From Strigamia acuminata (Eukaryota > Arthropoda > Chilopoda > Geophilomorpha > Linotaeniidae): a stretch of 64,000 bases of DNA. Under the pieces are notes generated by a model. That model ran no database searches and was not told the origin of the DNA. It saw only the letters and a list, made by a program, of their open reading frames with translations. This document shows, piece by piece, positions 1-13,127 of the stretch (positions are counted from its first letter, which is position 1; each line of letters opens with the position of its first letter). The DNA lies in NCBI GenBank assembly GCA_949358305.1, contig OX442324.1, positions 4,098,001 to 4,162,000 of the forward strand, written 5' to 3'. A program made the position numbers and the translations under genes.

Positions 1-135
1 ATAATTTTTATATTTTTTTGGTTTGCTTTGCTTTTTCGGGTTTTATTGGTGGAAATACGTTTTTATCATAAAATAACTCATGATTCTTAACTGAAAAGTA
101 CATTTTAAACAATTTTTTATCATTTACCGCACAAC

Positions 136-3100
136 ATGTATGATATAGATTTAGACGATGCCGTAGAAAAAGCCGAGGTTAATATAGTAAGAATGAAATT
201 ACACGAGTAAAAGATTTGTCTAATATAAATCGTATTATTTGCAGTTTTGTCTGGAATTGGCTAGTCAGTGCCCTCCGAAACTAAGGGGACAACAACCAAC
301 TTCAAAATGGTACAAAAGGGCTCAAAGAAGAGGAAAATATTGCAGATTTATAATTTATTCCTCTGACTGTTTGTTATAGGAAATCTATTCACCAGAAACT
401 TACTGATTTGTACGTGGAAGAATGTACAAAAGAACCTAAACAAAAGGTTGTTCGAAATAACAAGTGTGACAACGTTAATGACATTTTTATCATCAAATAT
501 TGCAGAATTTACGGAGCACATCAAATTTATTGGAAAAATTGATTGCTCGTGAAAAACTCAATTTTTTAATCGTAAATTTATATCCTGGAAGTGATGGTTA
601 TTCTTTAATGCTGAAAGGAAGAACTGGAGTTGACACGGAAACAATGAGATTGTCATACGAGGTTAATAAATTGTAAAGTTGTTTTTTTATTTTTAAAAAT
701 TGAGTTAATATTTTTATGTGATAAAATAGGAAAGTGAATTATTGCAATGTATTAATAACGAGGAACTTCCGCCAATTTTAGTCGATCTGCTGGACAGATC
801 TCAGGTTCATATATTTTATAGCGGTTGTGTTATTGCTGAAATTAGAGACTTTAGACGATCAAACAGCGCTACAACTTACGATTGTCATCACGTTTTACTT
901 AAACCCACACTTCAAGTACAAATACTAAACTTAGTAATAAAAAATATATTTTATTTGATGTATTTTTATGTTATTTTAGACACTGCTTTGTGACTTGAAC
1001 ACGATCACAAACGATAATTCCAAATGGGCACCAGAAGACAAACAGCTGCTAGAAAGTCAACTAATTCTTGTCACGCAAGAACCTTTATGTTTGAATCCGT
1101 CGCACACCGTTGCATTGGTGGCAAATCGGTTGCAATACAATTTAAATAAATTCAGCTCGTTGAATAAGTATTATTTTAACAAAAAAGACTCTTATTTTTT
1201 AAAAATAAAATTATAATAATTTTTCTTTTTAACGTTAGAGTTGCAAAAAAATGGTCCCAAGTTGTACTGAATCGCAAAAGGAAATTCGAACAAAGCCCTG
1301 CTCCACTTTGTCTTCAATTGCACGATTTTATCAAAAAAAGAAACCAAACGAAGGAAAAAATTGCGTCAAACAAATTTCGAAAAGTACAGATAAACATTTT
1401 TTTAAAAAAATGAAGCAACTTTTGAAAGCACATTAAGTAATTTCAAAAAATAACACTTAGTTTACCGACGTGTGGAAAGAATATCCAGTGGATTTGGCCT
1501 GTCCTGAAATTATCGAGGTTATTTTCCTCTTTCTTCATTGTAAGAAATTTTTCATGAGGCATTTTAAAACTTAAGTGTGAGTATTTTTCATATTTTGCAG
1601 GTCGAGAAACACGCCAAACCAGTTGCAAGACCAAAAACCCCAGACTTCGATGTTCTAGTACGTTAAACGCAAAGTATACGCTAAGAATTACTCAAAACAA
1701 CTAATAACCGGTCGATTGTTTTATCCGTTTGATTAGGTTTTAGTCGAAGAGTATCTTTTCGAATCTGAACCTCATGTCGGGAAGATTTCACACACTCATT
1801 TGACCGTGAAGCGTTTTCCAATCGAAGAAGTCTACGTTTGCGAGCTGTACATCGACAAGGATTACGTAGAAGGCGAAGAAAAAGGATCGACCTATAAGTA
1901 TAAGAAAACTGAAAACGTTCACAAGCTAATGAAAAGTAAAATTCTACATTGTTTCAGTTTTAACTTTAAATCGCGAGACCTGGTGGACAAATACATTAAT
2001 CAGTTTACTGAAATAGTCACCGAAGAGGGTCGAAAATCGGTCAAAATAACGCACATGATTCCAGGCCATCCTCCGAAAATTACAAACAGTCAGAGCGGAA
2101 TGAATGAAGTTTTAGGAACAATGCCACAAACAGTGAAATTAATCATTTTTAATTATTATTATAATTTTATTTTATTTTATTTTTATTTTTTAAAACAGTC
2201 ACTTAGCACGTCGGTGCCCGCACCGAAGCAACCAAGTCGAATACTTGCTCCATTATCGATATCCAACTTAACGAACTCGTCGAATACAAATGCAAATTTG
2301 AGCTCCACAACTTCAACCGTGGCTCAGATGCAGCCCGCAAACCGAAGTCTACCCCGACAAGTCTCCCTGCTAGGGTCAAACTCACGACCAGCCAGTGCAT
2401 CACCCGGACCTCCCAATGTCACCTCACCTGGTAAAGAAATTGAAAGAAATTTAATATCATCAATTTTATTCATTATTCATTATTTCAGGTTTGTTACCCA
2501 GCTACAGCCAAGCGGTGTCGCAAGCAACTGCTGCTAAATCTGTACCGACGCCGCCACCGCTAACAAGAACTCCAACTCCGCGCTCAACCCCGACTCCACC
2601 TGCACGAACTCCTCCTCCGCGAAACACAACCCCGGGTCCAAGACGACCGCCGTCGACCGACAGCTACGTACCGACAGTCACGACCCCCACGCCCATTTCC
2701 GCCAGCGTGGGTCCGCTGGGGCTCATCAGCGGCGTGCCGCTCGGCTTGGCCGGCATTCTCACGGCCGGCAACGCAGATCCAAACTCGACGTTGACGCCGC
2801 CGATGTCGTTGGCCGGAGTGCCGATGTCGTCCGGAATCGCAGTGCCGATATCTCTGGCGATGATGCACGCCACTCAGCAGTCGAACATCATGAGTTCCGC
2901 CACACCGTCCGGTGTGATCATGAATCCCGTTTCCGGTTTAATGGGAACGTCGGCACTGACCGGCACGCCAGTGTCGCACGGAGCGTCGGCGATGACCACA
3001 ACCGTATCTACTATGAGTGGACCGGCCGTAATAGTTACGTCTGGAATGTTGACGACCTCGTCGCCTGTTTTGGCCACGCACGCGAACATGTTGCCGTTGC

Positions 3101-3552
3101 CGCTTGGTATTTCGGGGACGTTGAATCAGTTGATGACTTCGGGTCTCAAGAGCGCTCCTGGGTTGAGACCTGCACCTGCTGGTCAACCGTTGTCGCTACT
3201 CCAAGTGGCCAGCTCGGGACAACCGACTTTGTCGCTGTTTAGTCAAATTCATCGACCGTTGCACGCTGCTCAGGCCAAGGCAACTGGTCAATTGGCGGCG
3301 AGTTTGCAGCGATCCGTCACTCCGAGTCCTCCCTCACAAGGGCCGACACCACCCCCGAATGTGACCGTCACGGCACCGGTTATGACGACGTTGTTACCTC
3401 AACAACAAGCGATTTTGGCTTATCAGAAACAAGCAAGTTCGGGCCAGGTGTGGCCGCAGCAGCAAGCGCAAGTTATTAAGCCAAAGAGTAGGAAAAGATC
3501 GGCATCTGCGTCGGCGAAAGATGGGCCTAAAGGACGGGATGGGAAAAAGTAA
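136..3552 (+). CDS. SUPT20H: SAGA complex subunit SPT20 homolog (SUPT20H/FAM48A)
   Basis: Twelve exons join in frame to an 884-residue protein: 136-177, 245-309, 380-446, 506-661, 730-915, 980-1167, 1239-1383, 1461-1517, 1601-1657, 1737-2132, 2199-2430, 2489-3552. All junctions are GT-AG and phases agree. Spt20 is a structural subunit of the nuclear SAGA histone acetyltransferase co-activator. Recognisable conserved blocks are [16 protein letters not shown] (exon 4), [11 protein letters not shown] and GCVIAEIRD (exon 5) and DNSKW...LLESQLIL...EPLCL (exon 6), all matching the animal SUPT20H N-terminal domain. The last exon (residues about 531-884) is low-complexity Pro/Thr/Ser/Gln ending in a basic [16 protein letters not shown]-type tail, as expected for the disordered C-terminus. 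The ATG at 136 gives a short acidic N-terminus. Polyadenylation signals follow at 3581 and 3594. The exon 2 donor (310) is the least certain junction. Confidence 0.92.
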
Positions 3553-3580
3553 ATCATGTATTCAACGGACCTTTTTTGAG

Positions 3581-3599
3581 AATAAAATTATACAATAAA
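3581..3599 (+). terminator. polyadenylation signals of SUPT20H
   Basis: Two AATAAA hexamers (3581-3586 and 3594-3599) lie 29 and 42 nt after the SUPT20H stop codon, about 150 bp before the ALG5 start codon. The 3' UTR is therefore very short. They are seen directly; use as cleavage signals is inferred. Confidence 0.6.
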
Positions 3600-3748
3600 G
3601 AATCAATTTTTTCGTTCGTTTTATTTTTTGTTCTGTTGGTTTTTAGAGATGGCGGAATGTTGATTTTATTCAGATATTTAAATAAGCTTGCGTTGGCGGA
3701 AGATAGATGGCGTGACGCGACGAAACTGTGTTATTACGGTATCTTGTA

Positions 3749-5153
3749 ATGGACGTCGACGTGTCTAACTTTTGTACTATTTTGTTTTTATTTGTTTTTC
3801 TAATAATTTTTTGTGTGTTATGTGTAAGTATTTTTCAGTTTTTCGCAAGTGAAATGAACATTTTTTTTGAAGCATCCATTTTTGATTACACGGTTTAAAT
3901 TTCAGCTGAGTATCATTTTGTACATGTCGAGCCCAGTCGGAACAAAGTTGATTCGACATGAAGACGAAAAATACTTTACAGATCCAACGTCGAATAGCAG
4001 GACAGTTTTTCCAAGCATAGAAGAAAAGGGCAGTGTTAATTTATCTGTGATAGTTCCAGCATACAATGAAGAACTGCGACGTACGATATTTCCTGTGATT
4101 TAATTCATGAACATATGTTTGTTTTTACTTATTGTGTTTTATATTTATTATGCATTTTAGTTCCAAAAATGCTGGACGAATGTTTGGATTATTTAGAAAT
4201 GAAAATTGTAAGATCCACAAATATTTAAATTAAATTTATTAATGAACACAAATTTTGTTGGATTCGTACAGAAAGAAAATCCATCGTTTTCATACGAGGT
4301 CATCATAGTCGATGATGGAAGTAGTGACAAAACAAGTCAGATCGGTCTGAAATACAGTCACAAATATGGCTGTAATAAGATTAGAGTGTTGAAGCTAGTC
4401 AATAATCGTGGCAAGGGCGGAGCTGTAAAGTTGGTGAGAATTGAATATTGTGAAATTGTATTTTTAAATTTATTTTTATGTAATTATTTCAAAAGGGTTT
4501 GTTCAGTAGCCGAGGTCGCTTCCTCTTGTTTGCCGATGCAGACGGTGCGACGAAGTTTAGCGAGTTGGATAAACTTCAAGCTTGCATTGATAAATTCACG
4601 AAAAATCCGGAAATTGATGAGAAAATCGTTGTTGGTTCCAGAGCTCACTTGGAACAAGAATCAGTGGTTCAGGTTGTATTTAACAGTTTATTTAAAAAGA
4701 TTTTTTTTTTAAAATAGCAAATGGGTATATTTTGTTAAAATAGCGGTCGATTTTTCGGACTTTCCTCATGTATGGCTTCCATTTTTTGGTTTGGTTTTTT
4801 TGTGTACGGAACGTAAAAGATACACAATGCGGATTTAAGTTGTTCACTAGGGCTGCAACTAGGACTTGTTTTCACAATCTACACATTCAGAGATGGTTTG
4901 AAAACAAGAGAAAATTTAAAAATATAAAAACTAAAGATATAACAATTCAATTTACAGGGCTTTCGATGTCGAATTATTATACATAGCTGAAGAATTATGT
5001 GTGCAGACCGAAGAAATTGCCGTTAATTGGACCGAAATTGAGGGTAGCAAAGTCGTTCCATTCTGGAGCTGGCTAGAAATGGGCCGAGATCTCCTACTTA
5101 TCTGGATGCGTTATAAAATCGGTGTATGGCGAATAAAAGCCAGAAATAAATGA
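3749..5153 (+). CDS. ALG5: Dolichyl-phosphate beta-glucosyltransferase (ALG5)
   Basis: Seven exons give a 327-residue protein, close to the usual ~324: 3749-3823, 3906-4080, 4161-4207, 4272-4433, 4496-4672, 4744-4895, 4958-5153. ALG5 transfers glucose from UDP-Glc to dolichyl phosphate on the cytosolic face of the ER; the product donates glucose to the N-glycan precursor. Exon 1 encodes an N-terminal hydrophobic signal anchor. The GT-A family 2 fold is clear: SVIVPAYNEE, then EVIIVDDGSSDKTSQ, RGKGGAV, the DXD-type FADADGATKF, GSRAHLEQES, MYGFHFLVWF, DTQCGFKLFTR, and near the C-terminus NWTEIEGSKVVPFWSW. The ATG at 3749 was chosen because it opens the signal-anchor exon, ending at a GTAAGT donor. 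Only about 200 bp separates it from SUPT20H on the same strand. AATAAA occurs at 5166 and 5183. Confidence 0.97.
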
Positions 5154-5643
5154 TGGATGAAAAAAAATAAATTAATCACAATAATAAAACGGTTTATTAT
5201 ATCGAAATGTACACAAAATGTTAACAGGGACCAACAAGAAATAAAATTCATTTTCATTAAAAATATAAATGCACAATTTTTTCTTTTTTTTGTTTGTTTA
5301 CGAGCAACTTCATGATAATTCGATACAAAATCTAGATTGCAATTACAATTTGGTATTCAACATTTATAAGTAAGAAAAAAGGTTTATATTGCAATATGAA
5401 ACATCACAAATTGACAACTGATTATGACCCAAAAGTTTAAATATCCCCGATTTCTTTACCCGCACTTAAAAACAATTTTCAAATTCCACTTTAAAACACT
5501 TCATTTATATGAATAAAATAAACATAAGCCAGTTTGAAATATATGTAGGCCTATATATATATATATTTAAAAAAAAAAAATCAATAATGTAAAATATATC
5601 ACTCATCCTGAGAATTGTTGACATACTTTCTTTCACCCAAAAC
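5154..5643. other. Convergent 3' UTR interval, ALG5 / RhoGAP
   Basis: This is AT-rich non-coding DNA between the stop of ALG5 (+) and the stop of the RhoGAP gene (-). It holds AATAAA signals for ALG5 at 5166 and 5183, the reverse-strand equivalent (TTTATT) near 5191, and a (TA)n plus poly-A stretch around 5550-5580. The two 3' UTRs probably abut or overlap. No ORF worth calling. Confidence 0.6.
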
Positions 5644-8600
5644 TTACAATGCATTGTCAGTTTCCGTGTGCTCGGATGCAATGATTTCCCACCTTTTCCA
5701 CACAGTTTCGTTGCCCCAATTCATTTTCTCGTTTGATCCCCTGACTCCACTCGATCGTCGTTTCTCCTGTCGACAATATCTTCGATTTGCAGGCGAAGTT
5801 CGGGGAGAAGCCGGTACAGAATGCGAATGTTGCCACGCCGGTGGTGGCGGCGAAGATGAGCTCAGTGGTGTACTTCCGCCCGACGCGGATACACAACCCA
5901 TGTCCGAGCTCGGAGTATGTCGTAAATTGGACGGAGACTCACCAGAGAGTGAGCTGCCTCCTTCGCTACTCAACACCGAATCTTGACTACGATGCGTCAT
6001 CTTTACATTCCCCGTTGTCGGATACGACGATCGCTTCTCGTAACGTCGCGAAACAAATTCCAGAACTTCTTGGTCCGGTTGTATGGCGTCCTCGATGTAG
6101 GGAATATCTCGGTCGTCCATTTGGAGTGCAGCGGGAACTCGTAGCGTTAAAGACGCACTTATAATGGACGAACTTTCCGGGACGTCGGACGAACTCAATC
6201 TTCGGTTCGGTCGACGTATGTCGGGGACCGAGAGTCGCTGCTCTTGTCGCCGGATCGTTACAACCGACACTTGTTGCTGCTGGACCGATAGAGGCCGTTG
6301 TTTGCTGCTCGGAGATGCATCTCTTCGTCTGCGCCCCTTTTTGTCGCATTCTTCAGAGTTTGTGGCAGTTTCGGACGTTTTTGATCGCTCTCTTCGACGA
6401 AACCAGCGCGAAGAAATGATGGAAGACGAGGCTCCCGTGTTTGCCTCTTCGTCGTTTGTTTTTCGGCTTCTTCGGGCCTTTCCTTTGGGTTCTGGTGTTC
6501 CCGATTGTTCTCGTCGTCGGAAAAGTCCGACGCTTGATTTTTCGCTCGTTTTAGTCGGTGCTTCGGACGGTGGCGATGGATCTTTTTTGGCAGACGATCC
6601 AGATGATAATCTTTCGGTAGAAGGACTTGCGGATAGGGATGTGTCGGTGCCCTCTATTTGACTGCTCGACGTGTCGAAATCAATATCGATTCTGTGTTTA
6701 CGAAAAATTAAGAAATCAAAAGATCAAACATCAAATGTGTCAACATATTTGTCAAATTTACTCTGCTAATCCACTTCTGACATTAAGCAAATGCTCAACA
6801 ACTTCCGGTTTCCGGTCCAAAAGACTCAGATACGTCTCGTGCAAAAGTTCAGATGAAATCTGTCGAACATTACAAATGTATTGAAATTTAAAAAACCCAA
6901 AAAGAAAAAAAAAGAATTTCCTACATGGAATAGTGGTTTGGCATTATCAATCATTGTCTTGACGACATTTATCACATCGGTTCTTTCATCTGCCCTGGAC
7001 GATGTGAGTACAGCAAATTCTCGGTCTCCAGTTGCTCCACCTTTGACAGTGTGCAATACATTTGGACCAATTAAAGTGGCTAAATTGGTCGAATCCATTT
7101 TGTTTCCACGCATCTGAAAATCGACAAGAATGCAATTTTTTTCGTTTACGGTATTAAAAACAAATGTTGTTTACTCTAACTCCGGAATCGGAAGTGTGAT
7201 CTGCAGAATTTGCAGCGACTTTGGACAGAAATTCTAACAGTGCGTGTAAAGTGTCGCAATTTGGAGACGGGAGAAGTTGAATCAGATACCTCAATGCTTC
7301 GATTTGATGTTTACGGTTGCAAACTTCTGTATTATAACAAGTTTTTGTTAAGAATTTCAACCGTTCATTCCGTTTATTTAATTACTTTGTGTCGCTATGA
7401 ACACTGGATACAATTCTCTAGTTAGCAAAGGCTCGGGTAAATCCCTGAAATATTGCTTGAGCAAAGCTGCAACATCGTGTGGGCAATGTTGGCAATTTAA
7501 TTCACTAATTTTTCCACTATCAAAGTCTTCTCGTAACTACAAAATCAAAGATAAGATAAAACAAATAAAAAAAATCAAATGATAAGATTTTTAAAAAAAT
7601 CAAATAAAAAAAAAAAAATCTTGCTACGGATCAGCCAATATAAATCAACGACCAAAGCAAATTTAAAAGCCATTATAAACCATTTAAGCCAACACTGTGC
7701 TATTTGCTAAATGACCAAGGTTGAGTGGCATGGCAGGAAGTAAAAATGGGCGTTTTGACCTTGGTTTAATCCAAACCCAAAAAAAAAAAATTAAAAAAAA
7801 AAAGAAGTATTTTGCCCATATACTCACTTGTCTCACTCTTTTTTTGGAACTCCCAACACGAAAAATCCCGAACGTGTTCAAACCTACACAAAAAAAGAAG
7901 AATTTTCATTTTAAATAAAAAATAAAATCACAAATTTTTAATTTATAAATATTTTCACTTCGAAAATAATTACAGTATTTCCTCTTTTTGTGCGCGGGTC
8001 CCCAAAAGCGCGGGGCAAATTTAAAATGTGTCTTTAGTGCGCGGGTCTCTATGATAAAAAAAATTGAATTTTTAGCTAAAAAATTAAATTTTTATCTAAA
8101 AAATTGAATTTTTAACTGAAAAATTAAATTTTTAACTAAAAAATTGAATTTTTTAGCTGGAAAAAATTGATTTTTTTAGTTGAAAAAGTTGATTTTTTTA
8201 GTTGAAAAAATTGATTTTTTTAGTTGAAAAAATTGATTTTTTTAGTTGAAAAAATTGAATTTCTTAACTGAAAAAATTGAATTTTTTCAGCTAAAAAAGT
8301 AAAAATTTGCTATTAATGTTCGGGTCTCCAATAGGGAGAGTGCGGGGAGAACTTTATTCCGCCAATAGTGCGCCGATGCACAAAAAGAGAAAATACAGTA
8401 GATTAATTGGTACAAAAAAAATTAAAGTATATTAAATTAAATTAAACAAATTACCAAAACTTTCGAGATGTCTAAAACACACATTAGCTATCTCAGGCAC
8501 TTGTGGATTTCTACTTAAATTGATTTCTAATTCACTAGATGATGAATTTAATTTGGATAGTTCAGGAAACACGCGCTGTTTAAAGGATTCAGTATTCAGT

Positions 8601-11600
8601 GACTCACAAGAAGGAGTTTTCTACAAAAACAGGAAACCGATTAATATCTTGAGTAATTTATTTCCTTCATTACACAACTCCATTTACCTCCCTCGCAATT
8701 TTCCCACCATTTTCTCCATCCAAGAAATACGTAAGAGACACTTGGCTTCCACTTCTGCCTATATTGTGTCGTGCACGTGTCAAATCGTCAACACTTGTAC
8801 TGTGGGATCTTTGAATGTGGTGCGAATCGGCCGATTCCTGTCGGCAGCAAACAGCAAGGGGGACGCCAAACACTTGACTTCCGACTTTATCATTAGCGTA
8901 ACCTGAGGAAATAATAAAAAGTATCAAATTTCAACAACGTTCAATTTTGTTTATTAATTTCCAAGAATGTTGTGAAATGTTTAATGATGCATCAAATTTT
9001 ATTTCATTTCCTTTTGCACTGTTTTTCTACTTTCTAGAGCATCCAATCGGCTGCTGTCGCCATGGCGATATTATTAATGTGTCTCCATGGCAACTAAACG
9101 TTTCCTTGCAAATACGTCGAACGGAAGCCGAGGCGATAAAAGAGAAAACGGTCAGGAAATTTATTTTATTTTCTTGCAAAATGTTCGGATAGAATTTAAT
9201 AAGGGTAGCAAATTATCATTCCTAACAAATGGTGTCTCCTTCCCCCTATAAATTGAGTTAAATTTGTACATCTTTCTTCAATATCTCTACATTTTTTATG
9301 AATTTTTGCAAAATATAGGAAACATTCTTGAATTCCACAAAGTTTTTAGTAAATATTGTCAAAATTCTGTTCAAATATGTCAAATTTCCAATTTTAAAAG
9401 CTGCGGGGGCGGCGGATGATTACATCACTGCTGAATCGCATAAAACGTAAAAAAAACAAGATGGCGGCAAAGATGTTCAACTTGAACAATTGGAACCAAT
9501 CGATATTCACGATGAAACATTTGTTTTCAAATAATCAAACTTCAATTCGTGCGGTAATTACGATTGAATGCATAGTAATCAAGTGAATAGCACGTACAAA
9601 TTCGGACTTTGGTTGCACAGTATATTTAGGCACAGTAATAAAACTTAGGCTGGGTAAAAAAACTCCAAATTGCTAAACTGTATCTAATTTTGGATATACA
9701 CAGCTGGGTTTCAGCCGAGGAAGAACCGAAAGAATTTCACCAAATTCATCAAAAAAAAACATTTCTTTTTTTTTTTTTTACATAAAATACAATAAAAGAA
9801 ACATTTTCAAATCGGGAGTGCCTCAAAAGTTGAACGTCGAGCTCAATTTTTGACTCACTCATCAATTATTTTTTCCAATTAAAAATCACGAAAATTCAAC
9901 AAGTTTTTTAAACAACACAAATTGTGATGGTTGAAAAACCTGCAGGTGCATCCAAAGTTCACGTTGTAAAATGTTTATTTTCATTCCATTGTTTACGTAC
10001 AATCAACGGTGCACATCTACACCATTGTGTGTAAACTGTGAATGCATTTCTCCGTGTAAAAATCAGCCATTATGTAACAATTACCTTTTTTTTCCGACGA
10101 GAAAAAGGCAGTTGTAACGGCTCTCTTTTTGAGCAAAATCGCCCTTTTTTTCGATTTTTGATTTTCTGTTCTATCTATACCAGAAGAAAATAAAATAAAA
10201 TATAAACAACAACAAGATTAAACTTTTTTCTTTATTTATTTTAAAAAAAAATAACAAAACTTTTGATTTTTACTGCAATTACCTTTCGGTGGGGTGATTT
10301 GACAACCTAAATTAAGAGCCTTCAATTTGACCAAGGCTAGTTGGCGAATCGCCGCACGTTCGGATTCCGTTAAACTCGTCAATTCTGAATCGGGTAGCAC
10401 AACTTGCTGGCATCCATGATTAATCCAATGGCGCTCTTTCTACAAATAGACAGAAAAACATCGATATTGTTTATCAAAACTCGGACACGACTTCCTCATA
10501 TATTTTTTTTTATAAAAAATCTATTTATTTAATTTATTTCTTCTTTTTTTCCAGAATAAATAAATAAATAAATAAATTATAAACTGTTTTAATGTGGGGC
10601 ATTTCATGACCCCCTGTTGGTCCAGGTTAAAGGAGCGCAACCGCCACGATGGGAATTAATGGCGCATTAGAAAACAGCAAAACACGAAATAAAACTTGCA
10701 CCAACCAAAAAAAAAAATACTTTTATTAACAAAGCGCCATTATTTTCTTCTTCCCCACATTGAATTACACACTTTTTCTCATGTTTTATTCTATTTTTAA
10801 CCTCCTATATTACTCAATATATCCCTTTGAATTCGGTAAAACTTGTCAAATTTCCGTTTAAAAATGACCCCACCACCGCTGATTGCATTTGGCGTCATTT
10901 TGACGTCACCCTCATGTTTAAAACGAGGTCAAGTTCACGAAAATTATTTCACCCAAACTCGATAAAAGTTGCAGTTTCATTCGTTTGGAAATATTCGAGC
11001 AAAAATGTTGACACTTTAAACTCATTCGAAGCTGCAAAACCTGTCCTATAATTCACTTTACAACACATGTGACGTCAGAACAAACAAACAACGTAAATTT
11101 CCTTCACATTTCACCACTTTTCAACTTGTAAATTAAATTGCATCGGATTAAAAAAGACGAGATTTCGAAAAACGATTGAAAAGTTCACGAACACCTGTCC
11201 AGGTTACCTTTAAAGTATTCGCGTGTTCAAACAAGCGAACAGGTGAAACTATGGGCAACCAATCATCTCATTAAGAGTCGAATTTCTCGGCTTCGAACTT
11301 TCTCTTTGATGTCAGATGTGAATGCAATGTATTTTAACAAGTTTAAAGATAATTGATCAACTTACAGCCGGAACGAGAGAGCGACGCGAGGGCTCCATTT
11401 TTCTCCTCTACCGCGATGTGACTCAGGTAGGAAAAAAAGAGAAAACACCTGGCCTTTTATCTGAGGTCAAAACGAGCAGCCAACGCGTTCAAAAACCACT
11501 GATAAAATTCTTCAACTAATGCTATCTTTTAAATTGAATTACTAAAACCACTTCCGCTATTTTTTTTTTATTTTTTTTTTATTTTTTTATTTTTTTATTT

Positions 11601-13127
11601 TTAAATTTCTGTTATTGAATTAATGCTTTGTTCCGTGGTATTTACGTTCAATTGCACAAGTTAAGGTTTTATTTTTTTTTCGTTGTTTACGTAACAAGTG
11701 TGTAATAGAGGAAATGATTAATATCTTTGTCACTAGATGCCACTCTGCTGGGATATTAAAGCAGATAAATTCGACCTGATTTTTAAGTTTTTTTATGAAC
11801 TTTGTTTATCTTATCTTTCTCGTGTCAAATGGAAAGTAAATAATTGAAAGATTGACACAAATTTTTGGCTTTTAAACAAAAACAATTTAAAAAAAAAAAA
11901 TTTAATTTTTTAAACATTTGTGTAGAAAATAAATATTTTTGCAATTGTGCTCTTAAAAATTCATTTAAAATGTTCATTTATCTTTTTTTGGTTTTTAACG
12001 CAGTAAAATTATATTATTACGACGCTTCTCTGTGCAGATTGTCATTAAATTAATGTTCAGTTTCCGCATCACATTTTGGATTCAATTCAATATGGCCGCA
12101 TCGGCGTCGAGGTAAGTAATGTTTTGTTCTGTATCTTTAGGGTTGGTGACTCCATTTTCGGTAAAAATAATTACTGTGAAACAAAATGGTTGGATACAAG
12201 AGCAACCAAATGAGGAATCTCGAGTTTTACGTTTAATTTTAAGAATTTCTAAATAAAAATTTAATGTATTTATAATGCACAAAGGATTATATTCATAAAC
12301 GTTATATGTTCATAAAAACTCAGGCAAGTATCTTTCCATTTCCAAAAGATCCGAAGAGCTGAGCAGGATCCAAAATTTTCATCAAAAAACATGGAATTTT
12401 TAATATATTTCTTGCCACAAACCATGAAAACTTTCCTTTCATGATGAAAAACTATGGATTATTTTTCCCCCCTATAGTTTATTTTCCTCACGTTTTGAGT
12501 ACATGCTCTCAATACCTCATTTCAGTAGAAAATCCAACCATTCCTGTGCTTTTGTATTTTTTTTTTTTTTGGTATTGTCTAATAAAAATTCAAATTTAAA
12601 AAAAAAAACAAAAAAAAAAAACGCTGTTTTCTTCAGAGCCGGATTTACCCGCTAGAATGGTCAGCCATTTATAGCGAGTAAATAGCTACAACTCGCACTA
12701 AAGGGTTAATAGCATTGTTGCGTACTTGTTTTCCCCCAAAGTAAAAACGGTTTCGCCAAATTCAAACACCAAATTGCATTTTTTGTTAGCGCAGGAAAAG
12801 CCAAAAATGGAAAATTGTTTGTTGCATTTACCTGTTAATATTTCTAAAAATGAGGAGATTTGTTTGATTTTGGCATGCAAAATTGACATATAAATGATAA
12901 TGAAATGGATTCGCCGGCAAAGCAAAAGGAGCAAATAGGAAACTGTGCAGAAAGCATACCTGCGGGTCCCACGAACACGGCGCGACTTTCGTCTGCGATT
13001 TGGATCTGGTGGGCCACAAACGTCTCGGACTTAGTCGGCCTGGCGAGGTCTTGCTCTTGGATGGCTGTGGAACTGAAGCGGGAAGGAAAACTTCATCGTC
13101 ACTCAAGCCAGCATCAGCATCTGCCAT
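5644..13127 (-). CDS. ARHGAP6: Rho GTPase-activating protein, ARHGAP6/ARHGAP36 family
   Basis: Ten exons on the minus strand join in phase to 799 residues: 13127-12960, 10439-10283, 8902-8688, 8620-8455, 7883-7828, 7536-7386, 7326-7175, 7113-6925, 6859-6762, 6691-5644. The RhoGAP domain stimulates GTP hydrolysis by Rho-type GTPases at the cytoskeleton/plasma membrane. Family signatures are QVFGVPL (exon 3), [14 protein letters not shown] with the arginine finger (exon 5), [22 protein letters not shown] (exon 6), [16 protein letters not shown] (exon 7) and [18 protein letters not shown] (exon 8). The [14 protein letters not shown] run is what I recall as diagnostic for ARHGAP6/36 rather than other RhoGAPs. 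The 349-residue last exon is disordered, Ser/Pro/Arg-rich. The ATG at 13127 (AAGATGG context) is chosen; an upstream in-frame TTG is not. A second first exon may exist (11366-11398). Confidence 0.92.
7971..8400. mobile_element. MITE with ~28-bp terminal inverted repeats, filled with a ~21-bp minisatellite
   Basis: The left end (7971-8000) starts TACAGTATTTCCTCTTTTTG and the reverse complement of the right end (8373-8400) starts TACTGTATTTTCTCTTTTTG, two mismatches in 20. Both end in TA, consistent with a Tc1/mariner-type TA target duplication. GC-rich motifs (gtgcgcgggtc, gttcgggtc) sit just inside the ends. The interior (about 8057-8300) is a tandem array of ~21-bp units alternating TTGAATTTTT and TTGATTTTTTTAG forms. 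No transposase is encoded. It lies in an intron of the RhoGAP gene between exons 7883-7828 and 8620-8455. Confidence 0.75.
8057..8300. repeat. AT-rich minisatellite, ~21-bp units
   Basis: About eleven imperfect units of the form (A)nTTGA(T)nAGTTG or AAAAATTGAATTTTTAACTG repeat head to tail. Units near 8170-8250 are the most uniform, suggesting recent expansion. It forms the core of the TIR element at 7971-8400. Confidence 0.8.
11366..11398 (-). CDS. Possible alternative first coding exon of the ARHGAP6-like gene
   Basis: On the minus strand an ATG at 11398 opens an 11-codon reading frame ([11 protein letters not shown]) that ends exactly at a GTAAGT donor, in phase 0. The next exon of the RhoGAP gene (10439-10283) also begins in phase 0, so this can replace exon 1 at 12960-13127 and give a shorter N-terminus. 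Alternative first exons are known for vertebrate ARHGAP6. Seen: ATG, frame, donor. Inferred: use as a promoter/exon. Confidence 0.4.

Noticed and set aside
5987-6349. Minus-strand 120-codon ORF
   Set aside because: It is in a different frame of the same RhoGAP last exon; the true frame runs continuously from 6691 to 5644.
6164-6661. Plus-strand ORF of 165 codons
   Set aside because: It is antisense to the Ser/Arg-rich last exon of the RhoGAP gene, whose reading frame and splice phases are well supported.
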